A program made the translations under genes and the position numbers. Source: Conchocele bisecta (Eukaryota; Mollusca; Bivalvia; Lucinida; Thyasiridae). Taken from it: 64,000 nucleotides of DNA. This document shows positions 46,620 to 56,800 of this stretch, one piece after another. Location of the stretch: the NCBI GenBank assembly GCA_029237695.1, contig JAQRGA010000138.1, positions 1 to 64,000 of the forward strand. The letters are read 5' to 3'. Within the stretch, counting starts at the first letter, position 1; the number at the start of each line of letters is the position of its first letter. The notes beneath the pieces are model-generated. The model was given only the letters and a program-made list of their open reading frames with translations, made no database searches and was not told the DNA's origin.

Positions 46620-47630
46620 TTGAGCGAGGTTTAATATGCTAGCATAATAAACGCGGCTAATCCTAGTTTCTTATTGAATCAGGGGCAACGCGTTTAATAA
46701 AGATCATATTAAATGAACACGAATAGTATATTATGTATTGCATAAACACAATATAATGCATTGAAGTTGTAAAGGTCACATAAAACGTGCTCTGCAGCGG
46801 TTTCCATTTATATACATGTATTTATCACGTATTACATGTACGTTCATTGGGAACTGGCCACACATTTAACATTTATACAGCTCATGTCCATTTCCCACAT
46901 TAAAGCATGGTTTTGCAGCATCCAATGGTAATGATTCTAAAGTGCTGATAAACCATGTGTTAAAACTTGAAAATATGAAGCAACAGCCTGCGACATATTC
47001 GTTTCCCCACTTTCGTTTCCCGCATTGCCTTGTACTAAATACATTGTGTCGCGTCTAAAGCAATACGTTTTCCGTCAGCGGAGTGGCCAACTATCGACAT
47101 CATTGGCAAAAATGTCATGTTTATTAAATACGGAGACGTGACAAGGGAGACAATCCTATACACGGCCATAGAATCTATACCCATAACGCTATTTAGTGAG
47201 ACCCTCAAATGAGGTATCACGGGACAGTGCACAGCAAGGATAAACAATAGGATTATGGATATTTCTTGACTTTGTGACACTTGACTACTGCCTGTTCCAC
47301 ATTTTGTTCCACATTTTGCTGCCGACAAACCTTTGGCTATTAAACATATTAAATATAAAACATATCCGGAGATAACTTTCGATTATAATCGTTTGTGTAT
47401 ATGTTAGTTTTGGTATCAATTGATTTATATTGATAATTATCTGTTGTTAAATTAATCAACATAGCTGTGTCTACTACATGTATGTAGTTTTCAATGCTCT
47501 TTAGCATGTCATAAAACTAGTTATCTTATATTTACCTGTGGCAATTGGTTCAAAGAACCTTCCATACCCGGGTGGCATAAAAGAACGACAAACAGGACGA
47601 CAAACAGGACCACAAACAGGCTCATTCATG
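46620..47630. other. Upstream flank of the forkhead gene; nothing recognised
   Basis: One or more 5' exons of the forkhead gene may lie here or further left, but I could not identify a start codon with a matching donor site. Confidence 0.3.
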
Positions 47631-47635
47631 AGCAA

Positions 47636-47853
47636 ATGTGGCTGTGTCTGTAGAAATGGGGCTTATCATATGGGTTTTGCGACCAGTGTAGATCCAGATC
47701 AGCCTGTGCATCCGCACAGTCTGATAAAGTTTGCACTGCTCGCCATTCAATGAATGCATCTGACAAGAGATATATATGGCTACAGTAGTGACCTACTTGA
47801 TCAGGAGCAAAGCTGGTTACAAATTATATAAGCACCATTTCTCCAGTCGCAGT
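47636..47853. mobile_element. TIR element, ctggagaaatggggcttat family
   Basis: The ends tgtagaaatggggcttatca and taagcaccatttctccagtc are inverted. The core reads gtgtagatccagatcagcct and gcatccgcacagtctgat. It lies about 220 bp upstream of the first visible forkhead exon. Confidence 0.7.
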
Positions 47854-48072
47854 TACTTTGTATTTCTGTGATGTACTGGCGGATGCACATCATTCACATA
47901 CATTAGATTAACAGATATTACCCATCCTCAGATTTGCATCGCTCGAAATGAGCGTTAATCCTTAGAATGAGGGAAACTAAAATTGTCGTCTGCTGTTTAT
48001 ATACAGGAAAATGGTTTGGTCAAAATGCTGCCAAACATGGAAGATTTCATTTAAATTCTTTCTTTTCTTCAG

Positions 48073-48271
48073 ATCTCCGCCCGCAGATGTGTCGCAGTAT
48101 TATTACTACCCTCCCGGTCAGCGTCACGTGACACTCGAGTTCCCGGACAGTCGGACACCGTCCCCTGCCGACAGCGGAATAGGCGCCGCCACATCGCCGA
48201 CGGACAGCGGCACGGACTCGACTACATCGCCGACCATCTCGCCCAAAGCCAGCTCCGACAATGTCGAGGAG
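48073..48271 (+). CDS. foxQ2: foxQ2-like forkhead gene, upstream exon (N-terminal region)
   Basis: An internal exon. A pyrimidine tract ending ttcttttcttcag precedes it, and GTAATT follows at 48272. The frame encodes a low-complexity acidic and Ser/Thr/Pro-rich segment (VSQYYYYPPGQ, then SPADSGIGAATSPTDSGTDS) ending in VEE at a codon boundary. This is the disordered region expected ahead of a forkhead domain, probably with regulatory phosphorylation sites. The frame is open a little further upstream to an ATG at 48011, but that stretch is the polypyrimidine tract, so I prefer a splice acceptor. The true first exon was not found. The 586-bp phase-0 intron (48272-48857) holds a MITE. The assignment rests on the next exon. 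Confidence 0.65.
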
Positions 48272-48281
48272 GTAATTTAAT

Positions 48282-48443
48282 GATTGTTTGTGGCTGTGCC
48301 TGGAGAAATTGGGCTTACACCCATATAGCCTGACAACGATTGATATTGCTTGTTAGAAGTAGGACGGGTGTTTACTTGCACAGGCTGATTCGGATCTACA
48401 CTGGATGCAAAAACCATAAGTGCCATTCCTCGAGCAACTGTGA
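48282..48443. mobile_element. TIR element inside the forkhead intron
   Basis: It starts tgcctggagaaattgggctt and ends cataagtgccattcctcgag, a diverged member of the ctggagaaatggggcttat family. It lies about 10 bp past the splice donor. Confidence 0.6.
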
Positions 48444-48857
48444 CATTTTAAAATGGTACTGAGGATAGTTCACATGATAGTTCACATGTCACGTGTTCAT
48501 ATTTCTAGTACTGTTGGCTTCCATTCTAGTAGTGTACTGTACAATTATTGTTTTATCCTTGATATAAATTATACAAATTAAATTAACACTGGATCGTCGG
48601 ATGACATTAGCAGCGCATTCTAATCATGGCCTACACCAATCAGTATATAGTGGCCTTACTGTCCAACGTACGTTTCAGACGAGCAGCCAATTCTGATATG
48701 TTCAGCGAAGGTTCGGTGATTGAATGACGGCCAGTATATAACCTGTTGGATCATCATTTTCAGTTGACGGGTCACATGTCGATACATAGTGTCCTTGGAA
48801 TTATATTACAATATTTGTATATTTAGTTCTTAATCGTATTATTATAATTCTTACCAG

Positions 48858-49669
48858 ACGCTAACCAAACTGTCGGCGTCGCTCGTTAAACCGGAAGTGA
48901 GCACGGAGAAGCCGCCACACACCTTCATGGTGCTCGTCTCCATGGCGATACTCGGCTCTCCGGACCGGCAGTTGCTGCTGGGCGACATCTACCAGTACGT
49001 CATGGATAACTGCCCCTACTACAACAACGATCAGAAGGCGTGGAGGAACAGTATCCGGCACAACCTCAGCCTCAACGAGTGCTTCTTTAAGGCGGGCCGG
49101 TAAGAGCAACTACTGGGCCATACATCCGGCCGTGGCAAATGACTTCGCTAAGCGCGACGTCCGCAGACGACAGGCGAGACGCAAGTCGCGAAGCAAGATG
49201 AAATCGGCCAGTAGTGGTGACGCGGGACGGTCCGCCGCGACATTTAGTGGCTACGTGGCGATGACGCCGTCCTCATACGGCCATACATCCGGCCGTGGCA
49301 GACAACATCGCTAAGGGCGACGGCTACCATCCATACAACAGCGCCGCCTACTACCCATACCACGGTCGCCAGGTTACCACTTCCGGTCAGCAGTAGATGT
49401 CGCCAGGTTCCACGCCTGCTCCAGCCGTCTACACGCCAAAGGGGGGATACAGCGACGTGTACCAGTACGGCTACCCATCTATGTCACAGACCACGTCACC
49501 GACGGCAGTTCCATCTAGTTGCTACTTCAGCGGTCAGTTTACAACGCCCAGTTTCGACACTATGATGTCACAGCCGGGTATCTACAATTACAACAACATC
49601 GCTTCCCGTACGGTACCGACTGGTCACGCACCGCTGGCGAGATTCACTGACATAACGTGTATGTGTTGA
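48858..49669 (+). CDS. foxQ2: foxQ2-like forkhead transcription factor, main exon (reading frame disrupted)
   Basis: The exon begins after ttaccag in phase 0. The forkhead (winged-helix) DNA-binding domain starts at EKPPHTF (about 48909). It has helix 1 VLVSMAILGSP, helix 2 GDIYQYVMDN, recognition helix WRNSIRHNLSLNECF, and wing region KSNYWAIHPAVANDF, followed by basic RRRQARRKSRSK. The WAIHPA motif and Arg-rich RRRxARR are hallmarks of the FoxQ2 family, which patterns anterior and neural tissue in many animals. After CFFKAGR a TAA interrupts at 49101. The rest of the domain continues one base over, which fits two bases lost or one gained. A second frame change occurs near 49280. A TAG at 49394 precedes the Tyr/Pro/Ser-rich tail ending at 49669. 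Assembly error or a decaying copy are both possible. Confidence 0.7.
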
Positions 49670-50074
49670 CATGTGAACGTGATATGTGCTACACTGTACA
49701 ACACAAGTGGTATAAGGACAGTATGTGTAAAGAAAGGTGCTATAAACAGAAAGATACAGCGTATGTAAAATAATTATATACTGTGCATATTCTGTATGAT
49801 ATCTACATCATTGTATACAAACAATATTGTAACTTGCCAACGCCAGTATTGAGACAGATCGGAGGTATCTACCCAGGACATTAATACTTATATTTAAAGA
49901 AAGTAATAATCACCTCAATGAGCCAATAACTTGGTTATTTTGGCAGGTATACAACATTTTGTATTTATTCCTATACTATTTATTATGTTGTAATTAAATG
50001 TTTTCAGCATCGTGTCCATTTGAGAAATATTGTTGTATTGCTGAAATAGCATTAACCCCTTTGAACACACAAGC
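49670..50074. other. Downstream flank of the forkhead gene
   Basis: AT-rich, presumably 3' untranslated region. No canonical AATAAA close to the stop was found. Confidence 0.35.
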
Positions 50075-50170
50075 CCACTATATAGCGGTTTATGCAAACA
50101 GTGTAGATCCAGATGAGCCGGCTCGTAAACGAGCCGTCTCATCAGGATCTGCACTTTATGAAATCTTCAT
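50075..50170. mobile_element. Fragment, ctggagaaatggggcttat family
   Basis: It contains gtgtagatccagatgagccg and catcaggatctgcac. Confidence 0.55.
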
Positions 50171-50384
50171 ATTTTTTAGAACAAAACATAGCCCCTTTTC
50201 ATAAATGGACTGGTCTTAAAACATTTTATGACGGTTGGATTGGTGGGAAAATTAGCATATCACAGTCCATTCCAGTTGCTTAGTGCTGAAAGGGTTTCCG
50301 AGGTCGGACACAACCTCGTATGGAAACAAATGAAATACTGTGCTTAACGCCCTAACATCAATAGTACGGTACCAAATGTAGAAA

Positions 50385-50610
50385 TGGCATTTGATCAGGA
50401 GCTACACTGGTCACAAATAACAATAAGCCTCATTTCTCCAGCCATAGCCACAACTATCCCCGCTATCCTGGCAGATGACATAGAGAATAGTATGTTGCTG
50501 CCATCAATTGGAAAATGTCTGGCCATGCTAAGGAAACGGGGTGGGACAAGGCCTGATCAGACTACGCAGATAAGAATGCTTGTGTGGGTGCTACACCACC
50601 CGTAAATCAA
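50385..50610. mobile_element. Degenerate copy, ctggagaaatggggcttat family
   Basis: It contains gctacactggtcacaa and taagcctcatttctccagcc, then gcctgatcagactacgcaga. Confidence 0.45.
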
Positions 50611-50887
50611 TATTTGCACTCGTCATGCCAAGGGTAGCATAACTTATAGTTCTGCTTTTAGAAATCCTGGCTTTTAATATAATTTGAAATGTCTAAAATT
50701 CTCACAATTCTGTAAGAAATTTACTGACGCTCAATCGCACTGTATATTTGGCATTTCACAACAATCAACCAATATATAATATGGAATAATTTGAATCTGA
50801 AATTTCTCTGTAATTATATTGAATCGCATTTCATAGTGCGCGACAACTTTAAGTGCTTCGGCAAGTCTGATGTAGTTTGTGACAGAC

Positions 50888-51093
50888 TGGAGAAACGGAG
50901 CTTATGGCATATGCGACCTATGTAGCTTCTGATACAATAGCACACTCCTGTAGTCTGATAACGATCTATTTTGCTTGACGGGTGCTTAATTGATGGATGG
51001 CGAACCGTGCAGATCCTGATCAGACTGTGCGGATGCACAGGCTGATCTGGATCTACACTGTTCGCAAAAACATAAGCCCCATTTCTCCAGACA
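50888..51093. mobile_element. TIR element, ctggagaaatggggcttat family (clear copy)
   Basis: The ends actggagaaacggagcttat and ataagccccatttctccaga are inverted over about 206 bp. The core reads cagatcctgatcagactgtg and cggatgcacaggctgatctg. Confidence 0.75.
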
Positions 51094-51365
51094 TATTATT
51101 AAAAATAAGCATGTGCAGTCATTGATCTATTTTCAAGTATGTTGAAAAACAATTTGAAATGGAATGAAATTTTAGTAATTTCCAATAAAAAAGCATAAAA
51201 CATGCACAGATCACGACATTAGCTCAAAGATCATCATACTAATACTGTTTGTGTAAATAAACAAGAACAATTATAACATGAATGATCATGTTATAAAAGA
51301 ACGCTTTGAGTGTATGTTATTATTATTGAGGCCAACTACATGTTTGCAAGTAGCATGTAAAGTAA

Positions 51366-51590
51366 TAGATATCAGGGTATGGGATCAGTGGTTTCCGAAC
51401 CTGTTTTTCCGACGTGACGTATTCTGTGACGTCATTTTTACAGTAAATTTTCTTGAAACTTTTCCAAGCAAACGGACGGATTTCGATGATATGTATCACA
51501 CCATAGAAGTGACATACCGGTTCGATGATATGTATGACACCATACATTCACGTTCTTTAGATTTATATTCACATCCATGGTAACCGATTC
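51366..51590. mobile_element. Partial copy of the gatcacgtggtttccgaac TIR element
   Basis: It has gtggtttccgaacctgtttt, tccgacgtgacg and acggacggatttcgatgata in the same order as 1311-1595. The opposite end is missing. Confidence 0.65.
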
Positions 51591-51911
51591 TTCGTCAAAA
51601 CCAGAAAATTGTTAGATTAAAGCAAACTATACCATAATGCAAGAACTGGCATCATTAAACGAAGCTAATCCCCTCGCACTGGCATCATTAAACGAAGCTA
51701 ATCTCCTCGCTGGCAGCCTTGATAATAAAAAAGTACTCCGTGACCTTGGGCGGTCGAACGTGGGTCATATGAGTCTACTCATATGCTAAACCATGCTCCA
51801 TCCATAGACACACATTATGGTCAAATAATATCAAAATCGTGGAAGCAGTTCACAAGTTATTGAAAAATGAAATGTGTTACTAGCGTACGTACATACGTAC
51901 GCAGTACATGG

Positions 51912-54448
51912 TGTCAAGGTCATTACCAAGGTCAGGAATGATCGAGACAAATTGTCTCCCCCAATTATCATATGAACCAAGTATACTTCAATTGTTATGA
52001 CGTTATGGCCAATATAGCTTGATCTGACGAACGAAAAGTGGTAACAATGCAGTTGAAGTGTAAGGGATAGGCCAGAGTAGATAAGTACACGTAGTCACTT
52101 AATCACTTATAATGTACACTATATTACATGGGGAACACACAGGAATACATGATACATTGATATGCGAACATCACTGTACTGTGCATGACACTATTCAATT
52201 ACTACAAGGTTGTAAGCCAATCGACTGTTATACTTTAACGCAACTTAAAAAGCTATAGACGAATAAACTCGGTATGTGGTATCTCAATGGTCCCGTAGTG
52301 GACAATAGTATGAATGCACAAGTACTTTGATGATCGCTAATCAAAATGAAATAACATACAAGTATAACATGGCATAACGAACATTGGAGAACAAAATGAC
52401 AATCATCTGAGCTACCCCAGTGCTGGCGTATCTCAATAGATAGTGTAACCTCTGAGTATCAAGGTCCCAAGGTCTGCCTCACCCGCAATATGAGGTCTAG
52501 TCAACAATATGGCTATAATCCAACTTCAAGTGGATTAATCCATAAACAATATATGTAGTCTTACTACAATCCTTTAGCCATGATATGCCATGATAGGAGT
52601 ATTACCATACACTATCAAAGTATACATATGTATTGCCTATGCAATATATTTCCAAAGTATGAATGTCAAAGTCAAAGCCGGATGTGGTTACATCACATGA
52701 TAGTCAATAACGATAATGTTCCGGAAGCTGGTTCCCGGAAGTAAAGTTCCACAGGTAGTATTATCTCCGGAAATGGTGGACCAGATGTAAAGTTCCTATG
52801 GTATCACTCGACTGTAGCAACCCGGATGTGGTAGACCGGATGTAAAGTATCCATGGTGAATCAATGGGTTGTAATACCGAAGTGGTAGACCGGATGTAAA
52901 GTTCCGATATAATACAAAATGGCGATTATCACGTTGGCTAAGACGCCGGGAAAAGTTTCACTTAGGTGACATTCAACTCGGTGGTAGTATAATGATATGA
53001 TATGTGTGTATGGCGTTTCACTTCACTAAACTATGGCTGTGACTGTCTGCTGAACGCGAGGTAGCTATCACACACTGCTCTATACAGGCCTGTACCCGGA
53101 GCTGCTACACACACTGCGCCAGACAGACGTACGGACACTCGGACGACCCGATACTCTGCACTGACTGGGGTCTGCCCTCAAACGAGTGGACCAAAACGTC
53201 CAATGTGGCTCGCTGGAGCGTTCTCAAGAGGCTACAAAAATGAAATGAATCTCCAATTACTGGACGAATACGCACAGACAGACAGACAGGATGCACAACA
53301 GACTAAAACGGGAATCGAACAACGGCAAATCACAGCTGAAATAAAATGTTGTAGGTACATACCAAAATCCTCCGTGTCACTGGTGAATACAGTACTAGTC
53401 TTCTGTAACCAGAATATATGTGTCCGCCAACACATAGCGAGACATCGCTTATATACGCACCAGTGAAACCATGCACGGAATAATGGATATGCCTACCCCT
53501 CGTACGACATCTCACATAAATACTACAAAACCATGGCTTTTGCCATGTCACCCATGGGTTATATTTGGCATAAATATATGTTCCCCACGCCTTAAATTCA
53601 ACCAAACCAGTGTACAGCCCTCGTGGAATAAATACCATCCAACATGGTATACCCTCACTACCATAAATCTGCACACTATAGACCCAGATCTCATAATCCG
53701 AAATCTACTCGATGGTCTCGACAATGCCAAGGTCGCTTCTTGGCCCCGCCAAACCCCTCCATAACGGTCCTACGGCTATACACTCAAATGAGAGTGTAGC
53801 ACATACTAAACTCAAATATCGTGGTCATTTACGGAAATATCACGACACAAAACATCACCATTATGGGATCTGATATATCCGTGTTGGCAGTACCAGGCTA
53901 TGATGAAACACTAACCCGTAGCATACATAACAGGGCAGACCATGGTATGGTCTGCGCTGTATACTGGCTTCACCTACAGAAGGTCCCTTATATGGTGAAA
54001 CACTGACACGCGGACAAACTCGGCTGGCACGGACAGTGGACATCCGTAATACTAAAAGGTATCTTTTCCCTAGCGAAACCAGCACACGCAGTCAACGAGT
54101 TCTCTACCACACACATGCATAGTCTGTGGCAAATATGGCGTGACATCAGTAAAACATTGCTCATAAAATAGACGTATATTAAAAATCCGCAAAAATGACA
54201 CGCATAAACGTATTTCCACCAATACAACATAAGCCCCCCACCCCCTTATTACATGCACATTGCACATGGCAAATGTACATGCCAAACCACAGGTGTGCAA
54301 AAACCACAGGTGTGTGAAACCACAGGTATGTTGAATCACAGGGATGTGAAACCAATAATACGCACAACAATACAACACAGTACCACACATCACAAATATA
54401 CAATTATACGGATTCCAGAATGTACAAGAATACACGTGTCACGCGACA
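51912..54448 (-). repeat. LTR, left copy (3' LTR of copy A), 2537 bp
   Basis: The minus-strand ends are TGTCGCGTGACA and CCTTGACA, a TG...CA pair with matching TGTC/GACA tips. It is nearly identical to 58828-61460, differing mainly by single-base indels and one tandem block. Subrepeats of the type gaccggatgtaaagttcc occur at about 52680-52905, possibly promoter or enhancer repeats. The frames inside resemble no protein. Confidence 0.85.
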
Positions 54449-54460
54449 TATCTCCCCCCT
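54449..54460 (-). promoter_or_regulatory. Polypurine tract of copy A
   Basis: On the minus strand, ggggggagata lies directly before the LTR start TGTCGCG. This is where plus-strand DNA synthesis of an LTR retroelement is primed. Confidence 0.7.
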
Positions 54461-54518
54461 AAACAAAAAGTGTTTACACTTTCGTGCATAATCGCGAGAC
54501 ACGTTGGCACAGCTGAAT

Positions 54519-54840
54519 CTACCCCGATATCCTGCTCAGGTAGTCTGCCCCCAGATTGTCGGCCCCTTTTATCGCGACAATACGCATTCTGGCTGACTGT
54601 TTCTCTGACCTTAAATGGGATAGGGTACCCCCTAATTCTTAATGGGTCTTGCGTTGACAACTTTATCTCATGTTTCTCTATATGGGTGTGTCCTGGTGTG
54701 TCCCTCAGGACATGGGTGAACTCCCGTAAGATCTCTTTGACTTGCGTCTTTTGTTTCTTGCCTAAATCAGGCGACAGGTCAACTTTGCTCTCCGTATCGG
54801 ACTCTAATCCCTGGGACATAACATGTTTTCTTCGGCACTA
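54519..54840 (-). pseudogene. Copy A: RT N-terminal stub joined to RNase H tail (internal deletion)
   Basis: The minus-strand frame has LSPDLGKKQKTQVKEILREF, then PLRIRGYPIPFKVRETVSQ. This is the conserved lead-in to a Ty3/gypsy reverse transcriptase, ending just before the first catalytic blocks. Immediately after, in a different frame, comes VAIKGADNLGADYLSRI and a stop at 54521-54519. That is the usual last segment of the RNase H domain. The RT fingers, palm (with its YxDD box), connection and most of RNase H are missing, roughly 1.3 kb in typical relatives. The join is near 54585-54600. The enzyme cannot work. Exactly the same junction is in copy B. Confidence 0.8.
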
Positions 54841-54879
54841 CACCCACTTGGACTAGGATCCCCCTCTACTGTGTCTTCT

Positions 54880-56260
54880 ATCACGGCCGCATTTATTACA
54901 GTGAGTATTCCCTTCCCTGTGCTCAGGCCTAGTCTCGTACCTCTTTAACATGTTTGCATGAAAGGTTTTCTACTTCCCTCCATGTCAACTCTATAGTCCC
55001 ACTCATTAACTACCTCTGTTATGGGTATGGTCCCTTCCACCTAAGAAGCAATTTGTTGTTGTCTGTCGGTAGTAGTACAAGTACCTGATCTGCCACTGCA
55101 TACTGCCTACTACGAGTCTTACGGTTGTAGTACTTTGCGTACTTTTTGGACGCACTCTTCAAGTTCTCATGCGCGATTTCGCACGTTTTCTCGAGCCGTT
55201 CGCGCAAGTCGAGGACGTACTGATACGTCGTTTTGACGTTGTCCTCTATGTCCTTCTCGGACCACAGATCTCTTAGTATGCTCATCGGACCCCGAACGGT
55301 CCTTCCGTACAATAGTTCAAACGGTGAGAAAGCCAAACTTTCTTGAGGGACTTCACGATACGCGAATAAGAGCGCGTTAATGTATTTGTCCCAATCTTTG
55401 GGACGTTTCGCTTGCCATTCTACGAAGCATTTGCTTTAACGTACCATTGAACCGTTCCACGAGACCGTTACACTGTGGTGGTACGGTGTCGTGGTTAATT
55501 GTCTCAGCGATAACAATCTACTAACTTCCTCCATGACTGCCGACGTAAATTGACTACCCCTATCGGTGAGCATCTCCTCGGGGATACCCAGTCTACTGAA
55601 CATATCCACGAGAGCTTCCGCGACTCGTTCGGCCTCGATGCCTGGTAGTGGTACCGCTTCTGGGTACCTAGTTGCATAATCAACTAACGTTAGTATGTAA
55701 CGATTCTTCCGATCGGTAGCTGGAAAAATTGGCCCTACAATATCAACTGCGACTCGTTTGAACGGAGTGTCTATCAACGGCATAGTTCCTAACGGAACCT
55801 TGGTGATGTGTCCCTTTGACACAGTCTTTTGACATATGTCACAAGACCTACAAAACCGTGTAATGTCACTGCCCACGCCTGGCCAATAAAATTCTGATAA
55901 CACTCGATCAGTTGTCTTCTTAACCCCTAAATGGCCCGCCATGATTGATTCATGTGCCACTTTCATCACGGTAGTCCTAAGTGTTTTTGGGACTACCAGC
56001 TGATGGTACATCCTACCTGACGCTATCGATTCGAAATTACGATACAACAAGTCTTTTCGGTATGCGAATTTCGATTTGTTTCCGTTCTTACTTGACCGTA
56101 CCGTTCCGTCTTTTGCATTATTTCGAACTGACGTCAATGTGACGTCATGTGCCTGCGCCTCTTTGAATTCATCGCGTGATACGTTCGCGATTGCGGTAGG
56201 GACTTTGAGGGTCTTATATGATTCGTCTCGGGCTATCGTTTGTGACCTAGTTTCAACGGC
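54880..56260 (-). pseudogene. Copy A: integrase (frameshifted)
   Basis: The minus-strand frame from 56350 encodes the zinc-binding end (HESIMAGHLGVKKT, then FCRSCDICQK) and the catalytic core. Its first Asp is in VAVDIVGP and its second in LTDRGSQF. A base missing near 55487 relative to copy B, in a G run, breaks the frame just before the catalytic Glu. Further on, frame 55336-55019 holds the C-terminal part (FELLYGRTVRGP and LLRWKGPYP, a GPY/F-type motif). The protein would insert the DNA copy into host chromosomes. It lies directly after the protease with no RT between. The frameshift may be an assembly error. Confidence 0.8.
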
Positions 56261-56339
56261 GCACGATTTAGCGCCTCTAAAATCGGATATCACCGGTAAC
56301 TCTGACCCGTCTACATTACCTATGGTAACATCATACATT

Positions 56340-56800
56340 GTATCTGTCATGCAAAGGGCTTCTACCTGACCTTTAAAAAAAGGTGTATCTAGATCTACCC
56401 GGCGGTAGGAATTCCACTCATTTTGCTCCTATTTACCAGCATGCATGTTGAAAACTTTGCTTAAAAACTGATCTGGTTGTACTAAGCTTTCCCTGACGAC
56501 CACCCGGTACACCCAGTATCTCGCATTACTGTGACCTTTTTTCCATTTAATGTGCCCTCTGCTACGGGTAGCCTATCCATACCAAATGTACATCCGTTAA
56601 TCAACTCCGGCTGTATCTCGCTACCTGAACATACAATAGTGGTGTCGGTATCAACCACACAGAAATTTCCTTGGTTTTCCCCTGGTTGTTCCGTGTTTTG
56701 CCATCTACCTCTACCTCTGCCTCTAGTGTGCCTTCCACTTCTACCTCTATTTCTACCTCTGTACCGACCTCTCTGTTCTTTATCTGCAAAACTTACATGT
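56340..56800 (-). pseudogene. Copy A: aspartic protease region (frameshifted)
   Basis: Between the Gag zinc knuckle and the integrase lies the retropepsin-type segment seen intact in copy B, whose active site is the DTG in VMRDTGCTGVVV. In copy A single-base differences (near 56454 and 56508) shift the frame. It would process the Gag-Pol polyprotein. Confidence 0.65.
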
